The notes under the pieces are model-generated. The model ran no database searches. It worked only from the letters and a program-made list of their open reading frames with translations, and was not told where the DNA came from. This document shows positions 1 to 7,658 of a DNA stretch of 18,180 nt, one piece after another. Source of the stretch: an uncultured Actinomycetospora sp. (GTDB taxonomy: Bacteria > Actinomycetota > Actinomycetes > Mycobacteriales > Pseudonocardiaceae); NCBI GenBank assembly GCA_902805495.1, contig CADCTH010000257.1:1-18180 (forward strand). Direction: 5' to 3'. Every line of letters begins with the position of its first letter. Position 1 is the first letter of the stretch. The translations under genes were made by a program, and so were the position numbers.

Positions 1-1
1 C

Positions 2-538
2 CCGGCCGTCGACCTCGCCGCCGTCGACGCGGCGCCCGCCACCCCCGGGGCCACGTCCACGGCGCCGAGCACGCCCGCGGCGCCGACGAGCACCGCCGCC
101 CCGACCAGCGAGATGCCCGCCGCGACGGCCACCGGGGCGTCGCCGTCCTCCACCGCCGCCCCGGCCCCGGGTGACCCCGCGGACGCCCAGGACCCGCAGG
201 ACGCCGCCGAGGCCGACGCCGAGTACCTCGAGGAGCTCACCGAGCCGCAGGCGTCCGAGGCCCTGACCGCGACGGGGTTCTGCGACCCGACCCTGCAGTC
301 GCTGCTCGACGCCGCCTCGGCCGGCACGGTCGCCGGCGACACCGCGCTCGCCCTCGCCGAGCCCGCGCTCTGGTCGGCGCTGCCCACGGTGCCGCTGTTC
401 CAGGCCGCGTCGGTGCTGGTCGGCCCGGCGGACCGCACCGACGTGGTGGTCGGGCCGCTCACCGAGAGCCCCTTCGCCGGCGCCGACCGCTGGGTCCCGC
501 CCCCGGCGACCCAGCGCGGCGACGACGGCATCAACTGA
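2..538 (+). CDS. C-terminal part of an LpqW-like family-5 substrate-binding protein (5' truncated by window)
   Basis: The reading frame is open from base 2 and ends in TGA at 536-538, so this is the end of a longer gene whose start lies outside the window. The first ~75 visible residues are almost only Ala, Pro, Thr, Ser and Asp. They are followed by a folded-looking C-terminal segment with the pattern GFCDPTLQSLLDAA ... LWSALPTVPLFQAASVLV, which resembles the C-terminal lobe of family-5 (OppA/DppA type) solute-binding proteins and especially the actinobacterial LpqW-like group. In mycobacteria LpqW is a lipoprotein implicated in lipomannan/lipoarabinomannan control and is encoded close to mshB; here mshB is 5.8 kb downstream with an importer operon between. 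Lipoprotein status cannot be seen because the N terminus is missing. Family is a moderate-confidence call; the LpqW assignment is inference from the C-terminal pattern and context. Confidence 0.6.
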   Translation, partial: PAVDLAAVDAAPATPGATSTAPSTPAAPTSTAAPTSEMPAATATGASPSSTAAPAPGDPADAQDPQDAAEADAEYLEELTEPQASEALTATGFCDPTLQSLLDAASAGTVAGDTALALAEPALWSALPTVPLFQAASVLVGPADRTDVVVGPLTESPFAGADRWVPPPATQRGDDGIN

Positions 539-586
539 GACGTTCGGCCCCGACGTTCCCCCGAGCGCCGGTTTCGGTTCGGACGC

Positions 587-592
587 TAAGGT
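587..592 (+). promoter_or_regulatory. possible -10 hexamer of the ABC importer operon
   Basis: TAAGGT fits the actinobacterial TANNNT -10 pattern and lies in the 139-base gap before the lipoprotein gene. No convincing -35 box is seen at 16-18 bases upstream, so this is a weak call. It would give an untranslated leader of about 80 bases, consistent with the clear ribosome binding site of the gene. Confidence 0.3.
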
Positions 593-604
593 TCCCGCCG
601 GTCG

Positions 605-621
605 GGTCACGCGCGGTGACC
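605..621. promoter_or_regulatory. inverted repeat GGTCAC-N5-GTGACC, candidate operator
   Basis: A perfect 6-base inverted repeat separated by five bases lies about 13 bases after the candidate -10 and 40 bases before the ribosome binding site of the importer operon. The position would suit a repressor site at or just after the transcription start. No regulator gene is adjacent, so the binding protein is unknown; in DNA this GC-rich a 6+6 repeat can also be chance. Confidence 0.3.
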
Positions 622-677
622 GCTTCGTCGCCCGGCGCGAGCGACCCGGGGTCCCGCACCGAGGAGGAACGTTGCCG

Positions 678-2273
678 ATGCGTCGCTGGGCCACCGCCGT
701 GGCCGCCGCCCTGGCCCTGGCGCTGCTCGTCGCCGCGTGCGGTGGCGGGGGCGGCGACGAGCAGTCCGCCCAGACCGTCGGCATCGAGTGGGGCGAGCCG
801 GAGAACCCGCTGATCCCCGGCAACACCACGGAGCAGAACGGCGGCGACGTCATCGACGCGCTGTTCGCCGGGCTCGTGAAGTACGACGTGGACACCGGGC
901 AGCCGTCGAACGAGGTCGCGGACGCGATCACCACCACGGACAACCGGACGTTCACCATCCGGATCCGGCCGGGCTGGACGTTCCACGACGGCACCCCGGT
1001 GACGTCGCAGAGCTTCGTCGACTCCTGGAACTGGACCGCCGCCGGCCCGAACGCCGCCGGGGCGCAGTCGTTCATGGAGAAGATCGACGGCTACGACGAG
1101 GTCTCCCCGGAGGTGCCGACCGCGCCCACGATGCGCGGGCTGCGCGTCGTGGACCCGCAGACGTTCACGGTGACGCTCGAGCAGCCGTTCACGATCTTCC
1201 CGCTGACCCTGGGCTACTCGGCGTACTACCCGATGCCGCAGCGGTTCTTCACCGACCGCGCGGGCTACGAGGCCGCCCCGGTGGGCAACGGCGAGTTCCG
1301 GTTCGAGTCCCGGACGCCGAACCAGAACCTGGTCCTCGTGCGCAACGACCAGTACGCGGGCTCGGTGAAGCCGCAGGTCCAGCGCCTGGACTTCCGTGTC
1401 TACTCCGAGCTGCAGACCAGCTACGACGACGTGCTGTCGGGCAACCTCGACCACGTGCGGCAGGTGCCGCCGGCCGCCCTGACCGGCGACCGCTGGCGGA
1501 CCGACCTCGGCGCGGGTGCCCACCAGAAGGAGGGCCTGGTCACCGACTCGCTGGGCGTCCCGCTGTACGACCCGCGGTTCGCCAACCCGTTGGTGCGCCA
1601 GGCGATCTCGATGTCCATCGACCGGCAGACGATCACCCAGCAGATCTTCGGCGGCGTGTACCGGCCCGCCACCGGCTACGCGACCTCGGCGGCCGACGGC
1701 TACGTCCCGAACCAGTGCGGCGAGCTGTGCACGTTCGACCCGCAGCGCGCCCGCCAGCTGCTGGCCCAGGCCGGGGGCTTCGCGGGCCCGCTGACGCTGA
1801 CCGCCAACTCCGACGGCGGGCACGACCCGTACATGGAGGCCGTGGCCACCAGCATCCGCCAGACCCTGGGCATCGACGCCCGCTACGCCCCGGTGCCCTC
1901 GTTCTCCGAGCAGCGGCGGCTCGCCAACGCCCAGCAGTTCACCGGCCTGTTCCGCAACGGCTGGCAGGGCGACTACCCGAGCATCGAGACGTTCCTGACC
2001 CAGCTCTACCGGACGGGCGCGTCCTCGAACGACTACGGCTACGCCAACCCGGCGGTGGACGCCGCGCTCTCCCAGGCGGACCAGGCCCCGACCACCCAGG
2101 CGGCCAACGCCGGGTACGCCGCGGCCGAGCGGACGATCCTCGCCGACATGCCGAACATCCCGCTGTGGAGCCGGCCGGTGATCTACGGGAACTCCGCGCG
2201 CGTGGCCGAGGCCGAGCACAACCCGCTCAACCGCCAGGACACGACGACCTACCGGCTCAACCCGCAGGGCTGA
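678..2273 (+). CDS. ABC transporter substrate-binding lipoprotein, family 5 (OppA/DppA type)
   Basis: This 531-residue protein is the extracytoplasmic receptor of the peptide-type importer encoded downstream. The N terminus is a lipoprotein signal: MRRW, a hydrophobic Ala/Leu stretch, then lipobox VAAC with the lipid-anchored Cys at residue 21 and a Gly-rich linker. The mature part has family-5 features, including the early PENPLIPGNTTEQNGGDVIDALF region, WTFHDGTPVTSQSFVDSW, and a C-terminal ILADMPNIPLWSRPV segment. Length is usual for the family. I chose ATG 678 rather than TTG 672 because the GAGGAGG at 661-667 is 10 bases from the ATG but only 4 from the TTG. The stop is followed after 5 bases by the first permease, so it heads an operon. 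The ligand cannot be told from sequence: oligopeptides or dipeptides are most usual, but other family-5 ligands are possible. Confidence 0.93.
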   Translation: MRRWATAVAAALALALLVAACGGGGGDEQSAQTVGIEWGEPENPLIPGNTTEQNGGDVIDALFAGLVKYDVDTGQPSNEVADAITTTDNRTFTIRIRPGWTFHDGTPVTSQSFVDSWNWTAAGPNAAGAQSFMEKIDGYDEVSPEVPTAPTMRGLRVVDPQTFTVTLEQPFTIFPLTLGYSAYYPMPQRFFTDRAGYEAAPVGNGEFRFESRTPNQNLVLVRNDQYAGSVKPQVQRLDFRVYSELQTSYDDVLSGNLDHVRQVPPAALTGDRWRTDLGAGAHQKEGLVTDSLGVPLYDPRFANPLVRQAISMSIDRQTITQQIFGGVYRPATGYATSAADGYVPNQCGELCTFDPQRARQLLAQAGGFAGPLTLTANSDGGHDPYMEAVATSIRQTLGIDARYAPVPSFSEQRRLANAQQFTGLFRNGWQGDYPSIETFLTQLYRTGASSNDYGYANPAVDAALSQADQAPTTQAANAGYAAAERTILADMPNIPLWSRPVIYGNSARVAEAEHNPLNRQDTTTYRLNPQG

Positions 2274-2278
2274 CCGGG

Positions 2279-3205
2279 GTGGGCCGCTACACGCTGCGGC
2301 GCCTGCTGCAGCTGGTCCCGGTGTTCCTCGGGACGACGTTCATCGTCTACGCCCTGGTGTGGGGTCTGTCCGACGACCCGTTCGCCGGCAAGTGCGGTCA
2401 GCGGGAGTGCTCGCCCGCCTACATCGCGACGATGACCGAGCGCTACAACCTCGACGACAACATCCTCGTGCAGTACCTGAAGTACCTCGGGGCGCTGCTC
2501 ACCGGCGACTTCGGCCAGACGTTCTCCGGCACCGAGGTCTCCTCGCTCATCGCGACCGCCTACCCGGTCACGATCCGGCTCGCCCTGGTCGCGCTGCTGA
2601 TCGAGGCGGTGATCGGCATCCTCGCCGGCATCGTGTCCGGGGTGCGGGGACGGGGCTTCGTCGACTCGCTCGTGCTCGTCTCGACCCTGTTCCTCATCTC
2701 GCTGCCGGTGTTCGTCACCGGGCTCGTGCTCAAGCAGGTGCTCGGCGTCGAGCTCGGGATCATCCGCACCTCGGTGCCCAACGACCCCTCGTTCGGCGAC
2801 CTGCTCGTGCCCGGCTTCGTGCTGGGCAGCCTGTCGATGGCCTACGTCGCCCGGCTGACCCGCACGAGCCTCGTCGAGAACGCGCGCGCCGACTTCGTGC
2901 GCACGGCCGTCGCCAAGGGCCTGACGCACCGGCGCGTGGTCGGGGTGCACATGCTGCGCAACTCGCTCATCCCCGTCGTGACGTTCCTCGGCACCGACCT
3001 GGGCGCGCTCATGGGCGGGGCGATCGTCACCGAGGGCGTGTTCAACATCCGCGGCATCGGCGGGCTCGTGTTCCGCGGGATCCTCCAGCAGGACACCGCC
3101 ACCGTCGTCGGCATCGTCGTGCTGCTGGTGATCGTCTACCTGGTCGCCAACCTCGTCGTGGACCTGCTCTACGCCGTGCTCGACCCGAGGATCCGCTATG
3201 ACTGA
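2279..3205 (+). CDS. ABC transporter permease, DppB/OppB family
   Basis: This 308-residue inner-membrane permease forms one half of the translocation channel. It starts with the typical N-terminal helix RYTLRRLLQLVPVFLGTTFIVY, followed by an external loop (SDDPFAGKCGQRECSPAYIATMTERYNLDDN) and five further hydrophobic segments. The cytoplasmic coupling (EAA-like) region is around FVRTAVAKGLTHRRVVGVHMLRN, followed by the conserved FNIRGIGGL motif. GTG 2279, five bases after the lipoprotein stop, gives the usual DppB N terminus. The frame is open much further upstream, but that part is only a shadow of the lipoprotein gene. The gene ends by overlapping the second permease by 8 bases (ATGACTGA), implying translational coupling. 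The loop carries two Cys (KCGQREC) that could form a disulfide; this is inference. Confidence 0.94.
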   Translation: MGRYTLRRLLQLVPVFLGTTFIVYALVWGLSDDPFAGKCGQRECSPAYIATMTERYNLDDNILVQYLKYLGALLTGDFGQTFSGTEVSSLIATAYPVTIRLALVALLIEAVIGILAGIVSGVRGRGFVDSLVLVSTLFLISLPVFVTGLVLKQVLGVELGIIRTSVPNDPSFGDLLVPGFVLGSLSMAYVARLTRTSLVENARADFVRTAVAKGLTHRRVVGVHMLRNSLIPVVTFLGTDLGALMGGAIVTEGVFNIRGIGGLVFRGILQQDTATVVGIVVLLVIVYLVANLVVDLLYAVLDPRIRYD

Positions 3206-4142
3206 ACCCCTGCTCCACGCCGGCACCGCCCGGCCGGGCGACGCCGGCGAGGAGGCGGACCCGGACGTCGAGCACCCCGGCGGGTTCTGGTCCGACGCCT
3301 GGCGCCGGCTCCGGGGCCGCCCGCTGTTCTGGGTCGCGTCCGCGATCATCCTCGTGCTGCTCGTGATGGCCGTCTTCCCGTCCCTGTTCACCGCGGTCGA
3401 CCCGCGTGCGGCCGACCTCGCCGGGTCGGGCGCCACGCCGGGACCGGACGCGCCGCTCGGACGCGACCTGCAGGGCCGCGACGTGTACGCGCGGGCGATC
3501 TACGGCGCCGGCCCGACGCTCGCCGTCGGGGTGCTCGCGACCCTCGGTACCGTGCTCCTCGGGGCGCTGGCGGGCCTGCTCGGCGGCTACCGCGGCGGCT
3601 GGCCGGACTCGCTGCTCTCCCGCTTCGCCGAGGTCTTCGCGGGCCTGCCGTTCGTGCTCGGCGGGATCGTCATCCTCACGACGTACAACCCGCCGGGGCA
3701 GCTCGTGGGCGAGTCCCGCCTCGTGGTGCAGGTGGTGGCGACGATCGTGGTGCTGTCGTGGCCGATGGCCATGCGGATCATGCGCGCGGCGACGATCACC
3801 GCCCGCGACCAGGACTACGTGCGCGCCGCGCGGGCGCTGGGCGCCGGGCGACTGCGGGTGGTGTTCCGGCACATCCTGCCCAACACGCTCGCGCCGGTGC
3901 TGGTGTACGCGACGATCCAGCTCGGCGCGTTCATCGGCGCGGAGGCGACGCTGTCGTTCCTCGGCATCGGGCTCAAGGACCCCGTGGTGTCGTGGGGCGT
4001 GATGATCGCCGAGTCGCAGGACCGCGTGGCCCAGATCCCGCACGCGATCCTGTTCCCGGCGGGCTTCCTCGTCGTGACGGTGCTGGCGTTCGTGATGCTG
4101 GGCGACGCGGTGCGCGACGCCCTCGACCCGAGGGGACGGTGA
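3198..4142 (+). CDS. ABC transporter permease, DppC/OppC family
   Basis: This 314-residue protein is the second permease of the importer. The first ~40 residues are a hydrophilic cytoplasmic tail (MTEPLLHAGTARPGDAGEEAD ...), then a first helix LFWVASAIILVLLVMAVFPSLF, a periplasmic segment with PLGRDLQGRDVYARAIYGA, which is diagnostic of DppC, and about five more helices. The coupling helix region is DYVRAARALGAGRLRVVFRHILPNTLAPVLV, and SFLGIGLKDPVVSWGVMI follows as in the family. The ATG lies in the last codons of the upstream permease (8-base overlap). The stop is followed after 3 bases by the first ATPase gene. Confidence 0.94.
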   Translation: MTEPLLHAGTARPGDAGEEADPDVEHPGGFWSDAWRRLRGRPLFWVASAIILVLLVMAVFPSLFTAVDPRAADLAGSGATPGPDAPLGRDLQGRDVYARAIYGAGPTLAVGVLATLGTVLLGALAGLLGGYRGGWPDSLLSRFAEVFAGLPFVLGGIVILTTYNPPGQLVGESRLVVQVVATIVVLSWPMAMRIMRAATITARDQDYVRAARALGAGRLRVVFRHILPNTLAPVLVYATIQLGAFIGAEATLSFLGIGLKDPVVSWGVMIAESQDRVAQIPHAILFPAGFLVVTVLAFVMLGDAVRDALDPRGR

Positions 4143-4145
4143 ACC

Positions 4146-5179
4146 ATGGGTCACCTGCTCGAGGTCGAGGACCTCCACGTCGAGTTCGGCCGCGGCCGCG
4201 ACTCCGCCTCGGTGCTCAACGGCGTCGGCTACCACGTGGACGAGGGCTAGACGCTGGCCGTGCTCGGCGAGTCCGGCTCCGGCAAGAGCGTCACCGCGCA
4301 GACGGTGATGGGCATCCTCGACGCCCCGCCCGGGCGGATCACCGCCGGCTCGGTGCGCTTCCGCGGCGAGGAGCTCCTGGGCGCCGACCCCGAGCGCCGC
4401 CGGCTGCTGCGCGGCGAGTCGATGGCGATGATCTTCCAGGACGCGCTGTCCGCGCTGAACCCCGTGTACTCGGTGGGCTTCCAGATCGCCGAGCAGTTCC
4501 GGTTCCGCCGCGGCATGTCGCGCAAGGACGCGACGGCGCGGGCGGCGGAGATGCTCGACCTGGTGCGCATCCCGAACGCGAAGCAGCGCGTCAAGGAGTA
4601 CCCGCACCAGTTCTCCGGGGGCATGCGCCAGCGCGTCATGATCGCGATGGCGCTGGCCCTGGACCCCGACCTGCTCATCGCCGACGAGCCCACGACGGCC
4701 CTCGACGTGACGGTGCAGGCGCAGATCATGGACCTGCTCGACGAGCAGCGCCGCGAGCGGGGGATGGGGCTGATCCTCATCACCCACGACCTCGGGGTGG
4801 TCGCCGAGGTCGCCGACCGGATCGCGGTGATGTACGCCGGGCGGATCGTCGAGCACACCAACGCCGCGACGCTCTACGCGCGCCCCGCGCACCCGTACAC
4901 GCGCGGGCTCATGGACTCGGTGCCGCGCGTCGACGACGCCGGCGGGGTGCGGGGCGCGCCGCTGCGGCCCGTCCCGGGCCTGCCGCCGAGCCTCACCGCG
5001 ATCCCGCGCGGGTGCCCGTTCCACCCGCGGTGCGCGTACGCCCAGGACGTGTGCGTCGACGAGTACCCGCCGCTGCGCGAGGTCGAGGAGGGGCACGCGC
5101 ACGAGGCGGCGTGCCACTTCGCCGAGCGGTTCGTGGCCGAGGGGCCGGACCGTCCCGCGACGCAGGAGGTGGTGTCCGG

Positions 5180-5183
<4 letters not shown>
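4146..5183 (+). pseudogene. ABC transporter ATPase, DppD/OppD family, with in-frame TAG at codon 35
   Basis: From ATG 4146 the frame encodes MGHLLEVEDLHVEFG ... YHVDEG, then TAG at 4248-4250, then TLAVLGESGSGKS and a fully intact ATPase to TGA 5181-5183 (345 codons). Family proteins have Glu at the stop position (GETL), so a single G-to-T change of GAG explains it. After the stop, every ATPase motif is present: Walker A Lys at codon 47, Q-loop IFQDALSALNP, signature FSGGMRQRV, Walker B LLIADEPTTALD, the switch His in LITHDLG, and the C-terminal oligopeptide-transporter domain with its Cys cluster (GCPFHPRCAYAQDVC ... ACHF). Nothing else is decayed. Re-initiation at GTG 4260 would give 307 residues lacking the A-loop and the first strand, probably impaired. 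The possibilities are a fresh nonsense mutation, a sequencing error, or readthrough. It overlaps the next ATPase gene by GTGA. Confidence 0.85.
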
Positions 5184-6187
<1,004 letters not shown>

Positions 6188-6193
6188 TGCCCC

Positions 6194-6222
6194 GGTGTCA
6201 GCGAAGTGGCGTCGCTGACACC
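6194..6222. terminator. 11-bp perfect hairpin just after the importer operon
   Basis: GGTGTCAGCGA, seven loop bases (AGTGGCG), then TCGCTGACACC form a perfect 11-bp stem beginning six bases after the stop of the last ATPase gene. There is no T tract, which is common for actinobacterial terminators, so termination is likely but not certain. It is embedded in the first copy of the repeat at 6198-6249. Confidence 0.5.
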
Positions 6223-6249
6223 CAGTGTCCGTATACGTACTTCGATCAC
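6198..6249 (+). repeat. intergenic hairpin repeat, copy 1
   Basis: This 52-base stretch aligns without gaps to 15149-15200, matching at 39 of 52 positions by my count. It includes an identical 15-base left block (TCAGCGAAGTGGCGT), an identical 10-base middle block (AGTGTCCGTA) and an identical ACTTCG in the right arm, all at the same spacing. In this copy the long-range stem seen in copy 2 is largely lost and a local 11-bp hairpin replaces it. It lies between the importer operon and mshB, in the same orientation to the preceding gene as copy 2. Confidence 0.7.
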
Positions 6250-6283
6250 CGGGGTGGCGCGCACTCGACACCGCCGGACGGCC

Positions 6284-6289
6284 TACCGT
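6284..6289 (+). promoter_or_regulatory. mshB: candidate -10 for a leaderless mshB transcript
   Basis: TACCGT fits TANNNT and ends eight bases before the mshB GTG start at 6298. No purine-rich ribosome binding site is visible in the gap. This geometry puts the transcription start at or near the start codon. A clear -35 is not seen. Confidence 0.45.
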
Positions 6290-6297
6290 GAGCGCGC

Positions 6298-7158
6298 GTG
6301 AGCCCCGGCCCGCTGCTGCTCGTCCACGCCCACCCGGACGACGAGACGATCACCTGCGGCGGGGTCATGGCCCGGGCGGTCGCGGCGGGGGTGCCGACGA
6401 CGCTGGTCACGTGCACGCGCGGCGAGCGGGGCGAGGTCATCCCGCCGGGGCTCCAGCACCTCACCGGCAACGCGCTGGGCGCCTACCGCGAGGGCGAGCT
6501 GGCGCGGGCCTGCGCGGCGCTCGGGGTCACCGACCACCGCTGGCTCGGCGGGGCGGGGACGTGGCACGACTCGGGCATGGTGCTCGCCGGCGAGGGCATC
6601 CGCGCCGCCGCCCCGGAGACCATCGACCCCGGGGCGTTCGCCGCGCCGGACGGGCTCGACGCGCAGGTCGAGGCCCTGGTCGCCGTGCTGCGCGAGGTCG
6701 CGCCGCGCGTGGTGCTGACCTACGACGAGCGCGGCGGCTACGGCCACCCCGACCACGTCCGCGCGCACGAGATCACGATGGCGGCGGTCGCGGCCGTCGA
6801 CCCGGACGCCACCGCGATCACCGTGCACGCCACCGCCGCCGCGCACGACGAGGTCGACGCCGGCCTGGCCGCGCTGCGCCGCCGCGCCTGGCTGCCGCTG
6901 CCCGTGCCGCCGGTCGACGACCTCCCGACGGTGCCCGACACGACGATCACCACGCGGATCGAGCTCGGCGGCGCGCGCGTCGCGAAGCTGGCGGCCCTGC
7001 GCGCGCACGCCACCCAGATCAGCGTCTACGACGACGGCCGCGAGCCGCCGGCCTTCGCGCTGTCCAACGGCCTGGCGCAGCCCGTGCTCGGCGCCGAGTG
7101 CTTCGTGCACCTGCGCGGCCCGGCGGGCGCGCGGGACGACCTGCTCCCACCCTCGTGA
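6298..7158 (+). CDS. mshB: N-acetyl-1-D-myo-inositol-2-amino-2-deoxy-alpha-D-glucopyranoside deacetylase (MshB)
   Basis: MshB removes the acetyl group from GlcNAc-inositol, the second enzymatic step of mycothiol synthesis, in the cytoplasm. The 286-residue protein belongs to the PIG-L/LmbE zinc deacetylases: LVHAHPDDE at the N terminus holds His12 and Asp15 as zinc ligands with Asp14 as the likely general base, and YGHPDH supplies the third ligand, His153. Segments CTRGERGEVIPPG, LGGAGTWHDSGM, VAKLAALRAHATQ and the tail FALSNGLAQPVL ... GPAGARDDLL match mycobacterial MshB closely, which favours MshB over the mycothiol-conjugate amidase Mca. GTG 6298 gives the expected N terminus directly before the first strand. 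The gene is coupled by a GTGA overlap to a small membrane-protein gene, as a membrane protein also follows mshB in mycobacteria. Confidence 0.95.
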   Translation: MSPGPLLLVHAHPDDETITCGGVMARAVAAGVPTTLVTCTRGERGEVIPPGLQHLTGNALGAYREGELARACAALGVTDHRWLGGAGTWHDSGMVLAGEGIRAAAPETIDPGAFAAPDGLDAQVEALVAVLREVAPRVVLTYDERGGYGHPDHVRAHEITMAAVAAVDPDATAITVHATAAAHDEVDAGLAALRRRAWLPLPVPPVDDLPTVPDTTITTRIELGGARVAKLAALRAHATQISVYDDGREPPAFALSNGLAQPVLGAECFVHLRGPAGARDDLLPPS

Positions 7159-7628
7159 CCGACCCCGAGGCGCGCGCCGAGGGGAGCGAAGGTCACCTCG
7201 ACGGCGTGGGGAGCAGCGACGGTGACCCTCGCTCGGCCACCCGGCGCCGCGCGGTCCTCGCCGGCGTCGCGGTCGCGGTGATCGCGCTCGACGCCGTGCT
7301 GCTCGCGTGGAGCGAGATGGCGTGGCTGACCCTGCGCGTCGGCGTCACGGGCGTCCCGCTGCCCCTCGCCGCACTGATCGCGGCCCTGACCACGCCGCTG
7401 CTCGTGCTCGGCGCCGACGCCGTGCTCCCCGGGTCCCGGGCGCCGCTCGTGCCGCTCGGCGCCTGGACGCTCACCGTGCTCGTCGCGGGCCTCTGGAGCC
7501 CGGCCGGGGCGGGGGTGCTGCCGCCGGACTGGCGGGCGGTCCTGCTGCTCGGGGCCGGGGTGGTGCCCGGCGCGCTGGTGGTGTCGTGGCGCTCCGCCCG
7601 GCACCGGGCCACGGCCCCGCACGGTTGA
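7155..7628 (+). CDS. small membrane protein of unknown function, coupled to mshB
   Basis: The product is 157 residues. About 30 hydrophilic residues (MTDPEARAEGSEGHLDGVGS ...) ending in a basic TRRR are followed by four predicted membrane segments at roughly residues 33-52, 60-83, 95-115 and 128-146, and a short basic tail. The GTG start lies within the mshB stop (GTGA, 7155-7158), so translation is coupled. I do not recognise a functional domain. Its place after mshB matches the small conserved membrane protein that follows mshB in M. tuberculosis (Rv1171), which suggests a conserved partner, but a role in mycothiol metabolism or transport is only inference. Confidence 0.85.
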   Translation: MTDPEARAEGSEGHLDGVGSSDGDPRSATRRRAVLAGVAVAVIALDAVLLAWSEMAWLTLRVGVTGVPLPLAALIAALTTPLLVLGADAVLPGSRAPLVPLGAWTLTVLVAGLWSPAGAGVLPPDWRAVLLLGAGVVPGALVVSWRSARHRATAPHG

Positions 7629-7658
7629 GCGGCGCCGCGTCCGGGGAAACGTGCCGGC

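Noticed and set aside
672..674. TTG start for the lipoprotein gene
   Set aside because: It is only four bases from the GAGGAGG site; ATG 678 has better spacing and a normal signal peptide.
4248..4250. TAG recoded as pyrrolysine or selenocysteine
   Set aside because: Selenocysteine uses TGA, pyrrolysine is not expected here, the family residue is Glu, and no recoding structure is evident; mutation or error is simpler.
3042..5117. A 691-codon open frame on the minus strand across the importer genes
   Set aside because: It is an antisense shadow caused by high GC content: Arg/His/Asp/Val-rich, with no domain pattern, and it covers several genes that have clear motifs on the plus strand. The same applies to the long minus-strand frames at 531-2219, 2249-3436, 7026-8741, 8832-10037, 10013-11254 and 14713-16731.
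5107..5125. A 19-base identity between the two ATPase genes (5107-5125 and 6141-6159)
   Set aside because: Both stretches encode the conserved C-terminal AACHFAE/TACHFAE segment of paralogous ATPases, so homology under shared codon bias explains it. The GCCACTTCG inside resembles an arm of the intergenic repeat only by chance.
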